The notes: generated by a model from the sequence alone, not told the origin. A stretch of 64,000 nucleotides of DNA from Tropicimonas isoalkanivorans (GCF_900112335.1 NZ_FOLG01000001.1:124001-188000); one strand, 5' to 3'; counted from the stretch's first letter, positions 51,501-62,613 are shown. Translations and numbers: made by a program.

Positions 51501-51525
51501 CGCATAAGCGAACAGGGAGGACCAG

Positions 51526-53262
<1,737 letters not shown>

Positions 53263-53290
53263 CCGCTGCGCGATGAGCCGACGACACTTG

Positions 53291-53313
53291 CCGGGGCGCC
53301 CATTGCGCCCCGG
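53291..53313 (+). promoter_or_regulatory. Intercistronic hairpin after glpV
   Basis: Perfect 9-bp stem CCGGGGCGC (53291-53299) and GCGCCCCGG (53305-53313) with a 5-base loop, 28 bases after the glpV stop. CTCTCTC follows rather than a U-run. It probably lowers ATPase/permease expression relative to GlpV. Confidence 0.65.
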
Positions 53314-53376
53314 CTCTCTCGACGCCTCGAAGGGTCGCGCGGAGCGACCGCCGCCGGTCGATGGTCTGGAAATTGC

Positions 53377-54459
53377 ATGACACTTGAATTGATTGATGTC
53401 TCCCTGCGCGTCGGCGCGGACATGCACCTCTATCCGACGTCCCTGCGGTTGGAGCCGGGTGAGTTCAACATTCTGCTGGGCGCGACGGGCGCCGGCAAGA
53501 GCACCCTGATCCGCCTCGCGGCAGGATTGGAGCGACCGACGGGCGGTCGGATCCTGGTCGACGGGACGGACGTCACGGGCATGAGTCCGCAGAAGCGCAA
53601 CATCTCCCTCGTCCACCAGTTCTTCGTGAATTATCCCCACCTGACCGTCTTCGAGAACATCGCCTCACCGCTTCGGGTGTCGCGCGTTCCGAAATCGGAA
53701 ATCGAGGGCCGGGTCGAGGAAGCCGCGGACATCCTGCAACTCCGCCCCATGCTGCACCGGCGCCCGCAGGAGCTTTCCGGCGGCCAGCAACAGCGCACGG
53801 CCCTGGCACGCGCGATCGTCAAGGAGAGCAAGGCAATCTTTCTCGACGAGCCGCTCGCCAACCTCGACTACAAGCTGCGGGAGGAACTGCGCGAACAGCT
53901 TCCCGAGTTGCTTGCCGGCCGTGGCACAGTGATCGTCTACGCCACGTCGGAGCCGACGGAAGCGCTCTTGCTCGGTGGCCACACCGCGCTCATGCGCGAA
54001 GGCAGGCTGACCCAGTTCGGACCCACCGCCGAAATCTACCACCAACCGCGCGACGTCGCCTCGGCCTCCGTCTTCTCCGACCCGCCGATGAACTTCGCTC
54101 CGGTTGAGAAGCGCGGCCACCGAATGCATCTGGGCTCAGCACTGGACTGGCCCGTTTACGGCGCGGCCGCCGGGCTTCCGGACGGGGCCTACACAGTCGG
54201 GATCCGGCCGCACCACATTTCGCCAGTGGACCCGCCCGATCCATCGATCCCGATCCGGGGAACGGTCAGGATCACCGAACTGAGCGGTTCCGAAAGCGTC
54301 GCCCATTTCGACATCGCCGACCGGGTCTGGGTGTCCCAAAGCGCCGGCGTACAGCAGTTCCAGGTGGGGGAGCCGCACGAGTTCCACATGGTGCCCACGC
54401 ACTGCTTCTACTTCGCCGAGGACGGAAAGCTGGCCGCGAAGGGGATCGCCGATGGCTAA
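53377..54459 (+). CDS. glpS: Glycerol ABC transporter ATPase GlpS (H-loop histidine missing)
   Basis: A 360-residue ATPase of the glycerol importer. Walker A GATGAGKST (35-43), Q81, signature LSGGQ (133-137) and Walker B FLDEP (155-159) are intact. The switch histidine expected in VTHDQ is replaced: the sequence is ATSEPTE, with S191 at the histidine position. The C-terminal TOBE-type domain is present. It overlaps glpT by eight bases. Its partner GlpT has the histidine but a degenerate signature, so in a GlpS/GlpT heterodimer one ATP site would be complete and the other defective. Confidence 0.9.
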   Translation: MTLELIDVSLRVGADMHLYPTSLRLEPGEFNILLGATGAGKSTLIRLAAGLERPTGGRILVDGTDVTGMSPQKRNISLVHQFFVNYPHLTVFENIASPLRVSRVPKSEIEGRVEEAADILQLRPMLHRRPQELSGGQQQRTALARAIVKESKAIFLDEPLANLDYKLREELREQLPELLAGRGTVIVYATSEPTEALLLGGHTALMREGRLTQFGPTAEIYHQPRDVASASVFSDPPMNFAPVEKRGHRMHLGSALDWPVYGAAAGLPDGAYTVGIRPHHISPVDPPDPSIPIRGTVRITELSGSESVAHFDIADRVWVSQSAGVQQFQVGEPHEFHMVPTHCFYFAEDGKLAAKGIADG

Positions 54460-55534
54460 GATCACGCTCGACGGCCTGCGCCACAGCTACGTCCCCGATC
54501 CGCAAAGCGAGGCGGATTACGCGTTGAAGCGGATGGATCTGGAATGGAAGGATGGCGGCGCCTATGCGCTCCTCGGCCCGTCGGGCTGCGGAAAGTCCAC
54601 CCTTCTCAATATCATATCCGGGCTTCTTAATCCGTCGGAGGGCCGGGTCTTGTTCGACGAGCGCGACGTCACGAGAGAGCCGCCGGACCGGCGTAACATC
54701 GCGCAGGTGTTTCAGTTCCCGGTGATCTACGACACGATGACCGTCTACGACAATCTCGCCTTTCCCCTGCGCAATCGCGGGGTGCCTGCGAGCCGCGTGG
54801 ACGCTCGGGTCACCGAGATCGCCGAGATGCTCGAACTCGGCGACCGGCTGCGCACCCGCGCGTCCGGCCTCGGGCCGGACGACAAGCAGAAGATCTCCAT
54901 GGGCCGCGGACTGGTGCGCGACGACGTCAACGTGATCATGTTCGACGAGCCGCTGACCGTGATCGACCCCGCACAGAAATGGAAATTGCGCTCGAAACTC
55001 AAGGAGCTGCACCAGAAGATTGAAGTGACGATGATCTATGTCACCCACGACCAGACGGAGGCGCTGACCTTCGCCGACCAGGTCGTCGTGATGCAGGACG
55101 GCGAAGTCGTGCAGATCGGAACGCCCGTGGACCTGTTCGAATGCCCCCGGCACACCTTCGTGGGCCATTTCATCGGCTCGCCGGGGATGAACATCCTGCC
55201 CTGCGACGTACACGGGCAGCGGGTGGAGTTCCAGGGGATCACCGTCCCGACGGCGGGCTTCCCGGAAGTTCCCGACGGCGCGACAGCAGAGATTGGTGTG
55301 CGGCCCGAGTTCGTCTCGATCACGGAGGACGGCGGGATTCCCGCGGTTGTGCGCAAGGCCGCAGACATTGGCCGACACATCGTCGTGGAGGCGATGGCTG
55401 GCGACGTGCCCGTCAGCGCGGTGATCGACGGGGACGCGCCTGAAGCTGGCAGCGAGGTGCGCCTGCGCTTCGACCCCGCCCACACAAGGGTCTACGCCGA
55501 TGGCTGGCTGGTAACGCGGGAGGGCGCAATATGA
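54452..55534 (+). CDS. glpT: Glycerol ABC transporter ATPase GlpT (degenerate signature)
   Basis: A 360-residue ATPase with canonical Walker A GPSGCGKST (42-50), Q-loop QVFQF, Walker B MFDEP (163-167) and H-loop VTHDQ (H199). The ABC signature LSGGQ is absent: the aligned residues are LGPDD (140-144) within SGLGPDDKQKISMGR. The C-terminal MalK-like domain is complete. It starts inside glpS and its stop overlaps the permease start (ATGA). It probably pairs with GlpS, which supplies the intact signature motif. Confidence 0.9.
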   Translation: MAKITLDGLRHSYVPDPQSEADYALKRMDLEWKDGGAYALLGPSGCGKSTLLNIISGLLNPSEGRVLFDERDVTREPPDRRNIAQVFQFPVIYDTMTVYDNLAFPLRNRGVPASRVDARVTEIAEMLELGDRLRTRASGLGPDDKQKISMGRGLVRDDVNVIMFDEPLTVIDPAQKWKLRSKLKELHQKIEVTMIYVTHDQTEALTFADQVVVMQDGEVVQIGTPVDLFECPRHTFVGHFIGSPGMNILPCDVHGQRVEFQGITVPTAGFPEVPDGATAEIGVRPEFVSITEDGGIPAVVRKAADIGRHIVVEAMAGDVPVSAVIDGDAPEAGSEVRLRFDPAHTRVYADGWLVTREGAI

Positions 55535-56391
55535 GGACGCAAAACCAACGCGCCTGGTTCTTCGTTCTGCCGGTGCTTGTGCTGGTGGCGTTCAACGCAC
55601 TGGTACCGCTGATGACCGTCGTGAACTACTCCGTGCAGGAGACGTTCGGCGACAACCGGTTCTTCTGGCACGGACTGGGGTGGTTTGAGGACGTGCTGCG
55701 CTCCGAGCGCTTCCACGCAGCGCTCGGGCGGCAGGTTCTTTTCACTTTCACAATCCTGATCATCGAAGTGCCACTCGGCGTGGCCATCGCGCTGACCATG
55801 CCGCGCAAGGGATTCTGGGTGCCGGTCTGCCTGGTGCTGATGTCGCTGCCCCTGCTGATCCCCTGGAACGTCGTTGGCGCGATGTGGAACATCTTCACGC
55901 TGCCTGACATCGGCCTGCTGGGGTATTTCCTCAACAACGTGCTCGGCATCGACTACAACATGACCCAGAGCCCGGTTGCCGCCTGGGTCACGGTGATCGT
56001 GATGGATGTCTGGCACTGGACGTCACTCGTCGTGCTCCTGGCCTATGCCGGGCTGATCTCGATCCCGGAGGCTTACTATCAGGCGGCCAAGATCGATGCC
56101 GCGTCCAACTGGGCCATCTTTCGTTACATCCAGCTGCCGAAGATGAAACGCGTGCTGACCATCGCGATCCTGCTTCGCTTCATGGACAGCTTCAATATCT
56201 ATACTGAACCCTTTGTTTTGACAGGGGGCGGACCGGGCAACTCCACGACGTTCCTGTCCATCGACCTCGTTAAGGTCGCGCTCGGCCAGTTCGACCTCGG
56301 CCCGGCGGCGGCGATGTCGCTGATCTACTTCGCCTTCACGCTTCTCGTGTCGTGGCTCTTCTACACCATTATGACAAAGGACGAGCAATGA
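55531..56391 (+). CDS. glpP: Glycerol ABC transporter permease GlpP
   Basis: A 286-residue inner-membrane permease with six helices, beginning RAWFFVLPVLVLVAFNALVP. The EAA-loop segment SIPEAYYQAAKIDAAS contacts the ATPases. Its start overlaps the glpT stop and its stop overlaps the glpQ start (both ATGA), so the subunits are made in step. Confidence 0.9.
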   Translation: MRTQNQRAWFFVLPVLVLVAFNALVPLMTVVNYSVQETFGDNRFFWHGLGWFEDVLRSERFHAALGRQVLFTFTILIIEVPLGVAIALTMPRKGFWVPVCLVLMSLPLLIPWNVVGAMWNIFTLPDIGLLGYFLNNVLGIDYNMTQSPVAAWVTVIVMDVWHWTSLVVLLAYAGLISIPEAYYQAAKIDAASNWAIFRYIQLPKMKRVLTIAILLRFMDSFNIYTEPFVLTGGGPGNSTTFLSIDLVKVALGQFDLGPAAAMSLIYFAFTLLVSWLFYTIMTKDEQ

Positions 56392-57185
56392 GACCCCGCA
56401 GCATCGTTCCCATCCTCTACATCCTGTTCCTGATGCTGCCGATCTACTGGCTGGTGGCGATGAGCTTCAAGACCACGAACGAGATCCTGGGGGGCTTCTC
56501 GCTCTTCCCGCAGGAATGGACGTTCGACAACTACCGGACGATCTTCACGGATCCGACCTGGTACTGGGGGTACTTCAACTCGATCATCTATGTCACGATG
56601 AACACGGTGATTTCTCTGCTCGCGGCCCTTCCGGCGGCCTATGCCTTTTCGCGGTACAGCTTCCTGGGGGACAAGCACCTGTTCTTCTGGTTGCTGACCA
56701 ACCGGATGGCGCCGGTCGCGGTGTTCGCGTTGCCGTTTTTCCAACTCTACTCGGCCGTTGGCCTGTTCGACACCCACCTGGCCGTGGCGCTGGCGCATTG
56801 CCTCTTCAACATCCCCCTCGCTGTCTGGATTCTCGAAGGCTTCATGTCCGGTATCCCGCGCGAGTTGGATGAGAGCGCCTTCGTCGACGGATATTCCTTC
56901 CCGAGGTTCTTCACGACGATTTTTGTACCGACGATCAAGGCGGGGATCGGCGTGACGGCCTTCTTCCTCTTCATGTTCTCCTGGGTTGAGCTGCTTCTCG
57001 CCAAGACGCTCACGGCGGTTCAGGCCAAGCCCATCGCGGCGGTGATGACCCGCACCGCCTCCAGCGCCGGCTACGAACTCGGCCTGCTGGCGGCGGCGGG
57101 CGTGCTGACGATCATCCCGGGCGCCATCGTTATCTACTTCGTCCGCAACTACATCGCGAAGGGCTTCGCCCTTGGGAGGGTGTGA
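56388..57185 (+). CDS. glpQ: Glycerol ABC transporter permease GlpQ
   Basis: A 265-residue inner-membrane permease, the second channel subunit. It has about six helices and the EAA-loop segment GIPRELDESAFVDGYS. Start fixed by the ATGA overlap with glpP; the stop overlaps the next ATG by one base (TGATG). Confidence 0.9.
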   Translation: MRPRSIVPILYILFLMLPIYWLVAMSFKTTNEILGGFSLFPQEWTFDNYRTIFTDPTWYWGYFNSIIYVTMNTVISLLAALPAAYAFSRYSFLGDKHLFFWLLTNRMAPVAVFALPFFQLYSAVGLFDTHLAVALAHCLFNIPLAVWILEGFMSGIPRELDESAFVDGYSFPRFFTTIFVPTIKAGIGVTAFFLFMFSWVELLLAKTLTAVQAKPIAAVMTRTASSAGYELGLLAAAGVLTIIPGAIVIYFVRNYIAKGFALGRV

Positions 57186-57592
57186 TGCGGCTTGCCCTGA
57201 TCCTTCTGCTCCTCCCCGCCGCCGCGTTGGCGCAACAGGCCGGATGGGGCAATGTCGGCAACGAGGAGGCGGAGGTCGCCACCTGGGCCAAATGGTGGAC
57301 GGAGCCGATGTTCTCCGGCTTCTGGATGGCCTGGACCCGCGCCACCCTCGCTTTCTTCATCTTCATCTTCGGCTGCATCGGGATCATGGCGGTGCTGGAA
57401 GTGCGCTGGCCGGGAGGCGCCGAACGTCTCGGCGTACTGGGCCTGACCACGACGCGGGGCGACCGGCTGTTCATCTCGCTGCTCGGCTCGGCCTATATAT
57501 TTCTGGCCTGGCTCGGGTTGGTCGGCCCGCCGATGTGGGTGCCGCTCGGCCTGGCGGTGGCTTGGGCCGTGTTCGCGTTCTGGAAGATCTGA
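57185..57592 (+). CDS. glpU: Small membrane protein GlpU (DUF2160 type)
   Basis: A 135-residue protein that starts with a signal/membrane helix (MRLALILLLLPAAALAQQ), followed by WTEPMFSGFWMAWT and three further hydrophobic segments, AYIFLAWLGLV among them. It matches the small protein of unknown function conserved at the end of glycerol ABC operons. The ATG at 57185 overlaps the glpQ stop; a GTG at 57182 is the alternative. It ends 18 bases from the convergent kinase gene. Confidence 0.82.
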   Translation: MRLALILLLLPAAALAQQAGWGNVGNEEAEVATWAKWWTEPMFSGFWMAWTRATLAFFIFIFGCIGIMAVLEVRWPGGAERLGVLGLTTTRGDRLFISLLGSAYIFLAWLGLVGPPMWVPLGLAVAWAVFAFWKI

Positions 57593-57610
57593 CTGCCGGC
57601 CACTGCGCCC

Positions 57611-59029
57611 TTACGGGGAGGCAAATGACCGGGCACAGCTAACCGCCCGCTGGAAGGTGGCCGCCCACTCCTCCGGTTGCTCTCCGGGTTCGATCAACGT
57701 GAACTCCGCTTTCGGCTCGATCCGCAGACCCACGGCTTCGGCCGCAAGGATTGCGGTGCCGACCGCCGTCAGTTCGGCTTGGCGGGAGATGCGCACCTCG
57801 CGCCCGAGGCAATCGGCGACGAACTGGCAGAACCACGGGTTGCGGGTCATGCCCCCGTCGATGGAAATCCGCTGCCCGATTGGTACAAAAGCGTCCATCG
57901 ACCGGACGACCTCCGCGGTGCGAAAGGCGATCCCCTCCAGCACGGCCTGGACCATGTCCGTCGGCTCGGCATCCAGCCCCATACCCATCCAAGTCCCCTT
58001 GCAGCGTCGGTCCCAATGCGGGCAGGCAAGCCCCGCCAGCGCCGGAACGAAGGCGATCCCGCGCGAGATGGCGGGCGGCCGCGCGAAATCGTCGATCTCC
58101 GACCAGGCGGAAAACAGCCCCAGCCCCCGCGCCCAGTTGACCGCTGCCGCCGCCGCGTGCACCCCGCCCTCCAGCGCATAGACCGGCGGCGCACCATCCT
58201 TCGACCATGCAATCGTGGGCACCGGTCCGCCGCCGGCGGCGGGTGCCTCCGGGCCTGCGACCGCCAGCACGAAGGCGCCAGTGCCGAAGGTGATTTTCGC
58301 GTCCCCCCGCCGGCTGCATCCCTGCCCGCGCAAGGCCGCCTGCTGGTCGACGATGCTCGCCGTCAACGGCAAGCCGCCCTGCGCAATCGCCCCGAATTCT
58401 CCGCAGGTTGGCGTGATCGTGGGCAAGCACTCCATCGGCACGCCGAACAACGCGCAAAGATCGGCATCCCACGCGCAGGTGGCAAGGTTCATCAGGGAGG
58501 TTCGGGAGGCGGTGGCCACGTCCGTCTCGAACCTCCCCGTCAGGCGATGGCGGAAGAACGCGTCGGTCGTGCCGAGGCAGAGCTGCCCGGAGGCGGCCAG
58601 ACGCGCCGCTTCGGGGGCGTTGCGCAGGATCCAACCAAGTTTCGAGGCGGAGAAATAAGGATCGAGATGCAGGCCCGCCCGCTCCAGCGTCAGGGCCTCG
58701 GCGCCCGTGGCGCGCAGGCGGTCGTTGTCACCCTCCGTACGCTCGTCCTGCCAGACGATCACAGGGCTCACCGCCTCGCCGGTCTGACGGTTCCAGGCCA
58801 GACAGCTTTCGCCCTGGTTGTCGATCCCGACGACCGCGAAGTCGTTCCCGGCAGCGGAGATGCACTCCGCGACGTTCCGAAGGAGTTCCTCCGGGTCGTG
58901 TTCCACCCAGCCGGGGTGCGGGTAGCTTTGGCGGTGGTCGCGCGCCGACAGCACTTGCGCCGCACCGCTCTCCTCCACCGCGACCGCGCGGGTGCTTGTC
59001 GTTCCCTGGTCGATGGCCAGAATGCGCAT
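57611..59029 (-). CDS. glpK: FGGY-family kinase, probably glycerol kinase
   Basis: A 472-residue sugar kinase. The first phosphate motif DQGTTSTRAV lies near residues 7-16, IVWQDERT near 90, and TFGTGAFV and DGGMTRNPWFCQ further on. These fit glycerol kinase, though the usual QRE motif reads IDNQGES here and the length is 25-30 residues below normal GlpK, so another polyol kinase is possible. Location opposite the glycerol importer and behind two flavoproteins supports glycerol-3-phosphate formation. The start overlaps the stop of the upstream oxidoreductase by one base (TGATG). Confidence 0.8.
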   Translation of the reverse strand: MRILAIDQGTTSTRAVAVEESGAAQVLSARDHRQSYPHPGWVEHDPEELLRNVAECISAAGNDFAVVGIDNQGESCLAWNRQTGEAVSPVIVWQDERTEGDNDRLRATGAEALTLERAGLHLDPYFSASKLGWILRNAPEAARLAASGQLCLGTTDAFFRHRLTGRFETDVATASRTSLMNLATCAWDADLCALFGVPMECLPTITPTCGEFGAIAQGGLPLTASIVDQQAALRGQGCSRRGDAKITFGTGAFVLAVAGPEAPAAGGGPVPTIAWSKDGAPPVYALEGGVHAAAAAVNWARGLGLFSAWSEIDDFARPPAISRGIAFVPALAGLACPHWDRRCKGTWMGMGLDAEPTDMVQAVLEGIAFRTAEVVRSMDAFVPIGQRISIDGGMTRNPWFCQFVADCLGREVRISRQAELTAVGTAILAAEAVGLRIEPKAEFTLIEPGEQPEEWAATFQRAVSCARSFASP

Positions 59030-60246
59030 CACGTGCCCTCCTCGAACACCACCTGCGCATCGCACCCCTCCGGCGGCAGGGGCAAGAGGATGCGCCGCTC
59101 TGGCAGGGCCGAGATCGCGCGCCCGGACACCTCGCGCCCGTCGACCAGAAGGCTGAGCCGCCCTCGGGCCGGCCGATTCACGCGGAGTTGCAACTTGTCG
59201 AAGGCACGGCGAGCGTCCCCGCTCAGGCGCTGTGGCATCACGTATTTCAGCGGCCCGCCCGCAATGGAGATGGCGCCGCCCCCTCCTCGCGCAGCCGCGT
59301 TCAGATCGGAGGCTATAGCGCGGGCGACTGCGCGCCCTTCCGCCCAGCACCATCCGGCCGTCTCCACGGGGCGCAGGAGGTTTCCCGCGGCATACACCCC
59401 CGGCATGGAGCATCGGCCGCATTCGTCCACCCTCGGCCCTCCGGTACCCGGGTCGATGGCCAGTCCCGCCAACCGCGCCAATGCGGACTCCGGGCGGAAC
59501 TTGCCGGTCACGACAACGCCGTCCGTTTCCAAAGCAACAGGGCCATCCGCCGTTGTCAAAATCGCCCCGTCCACCTGGGCGCTGCCATGGATCTCCGCCA
59601 CGTCGGAAGACAGGTGAAGCGGCACCCTGAGCCCCTTCGGGAGGAGGTCCGCCGGGTGGCGGGCGATGATCCTATCGGACGGTTCCACCATCGCCACCGG
59701 CCGGATCCCCGCATGCAGGCAGGTCAGGATGGCGGAGAAGGACACGAGTTCCGTCCCGAGGATGATGGGCCGGCGGAAGGGGCGCATCCGCGTACCGTAG
59801 ACGAGCGACTGCAACGCGCCCGTCACCATCACGCCGCCAGGCTTGGTGCCACCGATCAGACGCGCCGCACGCGGCGTCTCACGCACGCCCGTAGAAATCA
59901 GAACGGCGCGCGCCCGCACCTCAGACAGGCCGTCGTCTGTCGAGACGGTCAGGCACGGCCCGGAACGCAGCGATGTCACCGTGGCGGAGGTTCGGATGTC
60001 GGCGCCCGCCTGCCGCGCCCTCTGTTCCAGCGCGCGGGCGTAGGACGGACCGAACATCGGCCGCCGGAATTCACGCAGCCCATAGGGGGAATGCCCACAG
60101 AAGCGCGGCACGCCTCCGGCCTCCCGGTCGCGTTCAAGCACCAAAACCGAGCCGATACCGAGCCGTTTCAACTCCGCCGCCGCCGACAGCCCGGCCGGAC
60201 CACCGCCAACGATCACCACATCCACGGACTCCGGCATCCTAGTCAT
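59029..60246 (-). CDS. NAD(P)/FAD-dependent oxidoreductase (GlpB-like partner)
   Basis: A 405-residue flavoprotein. VVIVGGGPAGLSAAAELKR near residues 10-28 is the FAD site; the second dinucleotide region lies around PIILGTELVSFSAIL; GVYAAGNLLRP is the late FAD contact. There is a C-terminal domain of about 80 residues without cysteines. It starts 8 bases inside the GlpA-like gene and is followed by the kinase, so the three act as one unit. By analogy with two-flavoprotein dehydrogenases it could pass electrons from the GlpA-like subunit to NAD(P), but this is inference. Confidence 0.78.
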   Translation of the reverse strand: MTRMPESVDVVIVGGGPAGLSAAAELKRLGIGSVLVLERDREAGGVPRFCGHSPYGLREFRRPMFGPSYARALEQRARQAGADIRTSATVTSLRSGPCLTVSTDDGLSEVRARAVLISTGVRETPRAARLIGGTKPGGVMVTGALQSLVYGTRMRPFRRPIILGTELVSFSAILTCLHAGIRPVAMVEPSDRIIARHPADLLPKGLRVPLHLSSDVAEIHGSAQVDGAILTTADGPVALETDGVVVTGKFRPESALARLAGLAIDPGTGGPRVDECGRCSMPGVYAAGNLLRPVETAGWCWAEGRAVARAIASDLNAAARGGGGAISIAGGPLKYVMPQRLSGDARRAFDKLQLRVNRPARGRLSLLVDGREVSGRAISALPERRILLPLPPEGCDAQVVFEEGT

Positions 60247-61645
60247 GGCCGGTCGCTTCCGCCATGGGCACGGCGAAATGGCCCTCGGTCATCTCCGCCA
60301 GCCGCGCCGTGCAGTGGAACCCCTGGCACCGCCCCATGGTGACCCGTGTCCGCCGCTTGAGGCCGGCAAGGCTGCGCGCAGCCAACGGGCCCTCCAGAGC
60401 CGACTCGATCTCGCGTCGCGTCACCAGTTCGCACTGGCAGACAACGCCCCCATTTCCCGGCCGTTCCCAGTCCCGCTGCTGCGCCTCGCTGATGTTCCGG
60501 ACGGTCGGCCAATGGACGCTCTCGGGCGGGTCGTAGTGAAAGCCGGTCTGCTCGGTCAGACCAAAGACGTAGGACGCGGTTCCGAGAGCGGAGGTGAGCC
60601 CGGTGGACCGGATGCCGCCCACGGTGACATAGTTCTGGTCCGCGTGGTGGCGGATTCGGTAGTCCTTCTCCTCGGTAGCCGGACGCAAGCCGGCATAGAT
60701 CGCCGTAACGTCATGGTCCTTGAGCCCCGGCAGGATCTCCTCTCCCCGCGCGCGCAGCGCGGCCAGCGTGTCGGGCACCAGATCTGCCACATCTTTCTCC
60801 GTCTGGTCCTCCGCCGTCGGGCCGACGAGCAGGTTGCCGTAGGCCGTGGGGCAGACGACGATCCCCTTGGTGATCTTGGTTGGCACGGGCAGCAGGATAT
60901 GCCCCGCCAGCGCCGCAGCGGACTTGTCGAACACCACGAACTGTCCCTTGCGCGGGCGAACGGTGAAGTCCCTCCGGCCGATGAGCGCGAGGTCCACATC
61001 GTCGCCGTACAGTCCGGCGGCGTTGATGACGAGCCCAGCCCGTACGCTGCCGTCGGACAGCTTCAGGTCCCAATGGGTGCCGCCAAAATCCCCGCCGAGA
61101 ACCTTGCAACTGCGCCGCAGCTCCGCCCCGTGCGCCATCGCCTGCCCGAGGTAGGCCAGCGGGGCCGACCACGGGTCGATGATGAACTCCCCGGGCACGC
61201 GGAAACTGGCGCGCAGGGAGGGAGCGAGCCCCGGCTCACGGCGCAACGTGTCCTCCCGCGAGAGCATTTCCACGTCCGTCACACCATTCGCGTGAGCCTG
61301 CGCAATCAGGTCGGGCAGGATCGCCTCCTGCTCTTCTGTCCAGGCAATCACCAGCGCGCCCGTGCGCATCACCGGCAGGCCGAGTTTTTCGCGAATCTCG
61401 AGGTACTCCCGGTAGCCCGCTGTCACGCAGGCGGCCTCCACAGAGCCGGGCGGCGCATCGAATCCGGTGTGAAGGATCGCGGAATTGCCCTTGGATGCGC
61501 CGTCGAGAATATCGGCTGCCTTTTCAAGCATCACCACGCGTGCACCAGCGAGAGCGTACGTGCGCGCGATCGCGCAGCCAACGACGCCAGCGCCGATCAC
61601 CGCGACGTCGAATGTCTCGGCCTTTCCGTTGTCTTGCTGATGCAT
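60239..61645 (-). CDS. GlpA/LhgO-type FAD oxidoreductase with BFD-like [2Fe-2S] domain
   Basis: A 468-residue protein of the DAO/GlpA fold. VAVIGAGVVGCAIART (about 14-29) is the FAD motif, and GASKGNSAILHTGFD resembles GlpA. The C-terminal about 90 residues carry a BFD-like iron-sulfur motif: CQC near residue 406 and, about 35 residues later, CQGFHC. This is the anaerobic-type glycerol-3-phosphate dehydrogenase arrangement (GlpA), different from the GlpD encoded at 49-50.6 kb. The operon is divergent from a DeoR regulator. The substrate may be glycerol-3-phosphate or another 2-hydroxy/polyol phosphate. Confidence 0.82.
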   Translation of the reverse strand: MHQQDNGKAETFDVAVIGAGVVGCAIARTYALAGARVVMLEKAADILDGASKGNSAILHTGFDAPPGSVEAACVTAGYREYLEIREKLGLPVMRTGALVIAWTEEQEAILPDLIAQAHANGVTDVEMLSREDTLRREPGLAPSLRASFRVPGEFIIDPWSAPLAYLGQAMAHGAELRRSCKVLGGDFGGTHWDLKLSDGSVRAGLVINAAGLYGDDVDLALIGRRDFTVRPRKGQFVVFDKSAAALAGHILLPVPTKITKGIVVCPTAYGNLLVGPTAEDQTEKDVADLVPDTLAALRARGEEILPGLKDHDVTAIYAGLRPATEEKDYRIRHHADQNYVTVGGIRSTGLTSALGTASYVFGLTEQTGFHYDPPESVHWPTVRNISEAQQRDWERPGNGGVVCQCELVTRREIESALEGPLAARSLAGLKRRTRVTMGRCQGFHCTARLAEMTEGHFAVPMAEATGHD

Positions 61646-61828
61646 CGGCTCTGCCCTTCGTCATGGCCGGTGGTTGCGTTGTCGCGAACCTGTGTCTGTC
61701 ATGGCAGTTTCCGCCCGTGCGGTCAATTTTTTGCCCGCACGATACGAAACTTCCCACATCTGGAACGGAAAACTGTTGACACAGTCATATGCGCCGGAGT
61801 CTCCTGAACGGGAAAAAATGGGGGCAGC

Positions 61829-62584
61829 GTGAAACCGAAAGACCGCCAGGCCAAAATCCTGGAGATCGTGAGCCGTACCGGCGAGGTCTCGGTCGAGACG
61901 CTGGCCGGGACGTTCGACATCTCGCTGGAAACCGTTCGCCGTGACCTGGAGTCTCTTGCCAGCACCGGCGCGCTCCACAAAGTGCGCGGCGGGGCGCGGC
62001 GGATCAAGCTGATGACCGAGGGCAGCTACCGCGAGCGCATGGTCGAACATGCCGAGGCGAAGGCGGAAATCGGGAGAAAACTCTGCGAGCTCGTCGAGGA
62101 CGGCGACACCATCTTCATGGACACCGGCACGACGACCCTCGCCTGCGCGGACGCCCTGGCCGCCCGTTCCGGGCTCACGGTCATCACAAATTCCCTCCAC
62201 ATCGCGCAGCGGCTGGGCGAGCAACCGGCCGGCCACCGCCTGTTCCTGCTGGGCGGAGCCTATGGGGCGGACAACTCACAGACGGTGGGCTCGCTGACCA
62301 TCGAGCAGGCGGAACGCTACCAGGCCGACCACGCCGTGCTCACTGTCGCGGCACTTGACGCGGAGGCAGGCGCGATGGACGCTGATTTCGACGAGGCACA
62401 GGTTGCCCGCACGATGATCGAACACGCCAGAAACGCTATCGTTTTGGCCAATTCAGGAAAATTCGGCCGCCGCGCCGCCTTCAGGGTCTGTAGGCTCGAC
62501 AGGATCGGTGTGCTTGTGTCCGAAAGACGGCCCGAAGGGCCGCTCGCGGACGCCCTCGGAACGGCGGGGGTGCGGGTGGCGTGA
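61829..62584 (+). CDS. DeoR family transcriptional regulator
   Basis: A 251-residue regulator with an N-terminal DeoR helix-turn-helix (VETLAGTFDISLETVRRDLESL) and the DeoRC sugar-phosphate-sensing domain (FMDTGTTTLACADAL, ITNSLHIAQRL). It begins with GTG at 61829. It is divergent from the GlpA-like/FAD/kinase operon and 29 bases upstream of a TRAP transporter, so it may control either or both. It is distinct from GlpR in the same window. Confidence 0.88.
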   Translation: MKPKDRQAKILEIVSRTGEVSVETLAGTFDISLETVRRDLESLASTGALHKVRGGARRIKLMTEGSYRERMVEHAEAKAEIGRKLCELVEDGDTIFMDTGTTTLACADALAARSGLTVITNSLHIAQRLGEQPAGHRLFLLGGAYGADNSQTVGSLTIEQAERYQADHAVLTVAALDAEAGAMDADFDEAQVARTMIEHARNAIVLANSGKFGRRAAFRVCRLDRIGVLVSERRPEGPLADALGTAGVRVA

Positions 62585-62613
62585 CAGAGGCCAGCACCAA
62601 CAAGGGACAGACA

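Noticed and set aside
57677-59617. 646-codon open frame antisense to the kinase and the adjacent oxidoreductase
   Set aside because: Shadow of two real genes; no ribosome-binding site and no recognisable domain.
61646-61828. TTGACA at about 61773 taken as a -35 box for the DeoR gene
   Set aside because: No convincing -10 sequence at a suitable distance.
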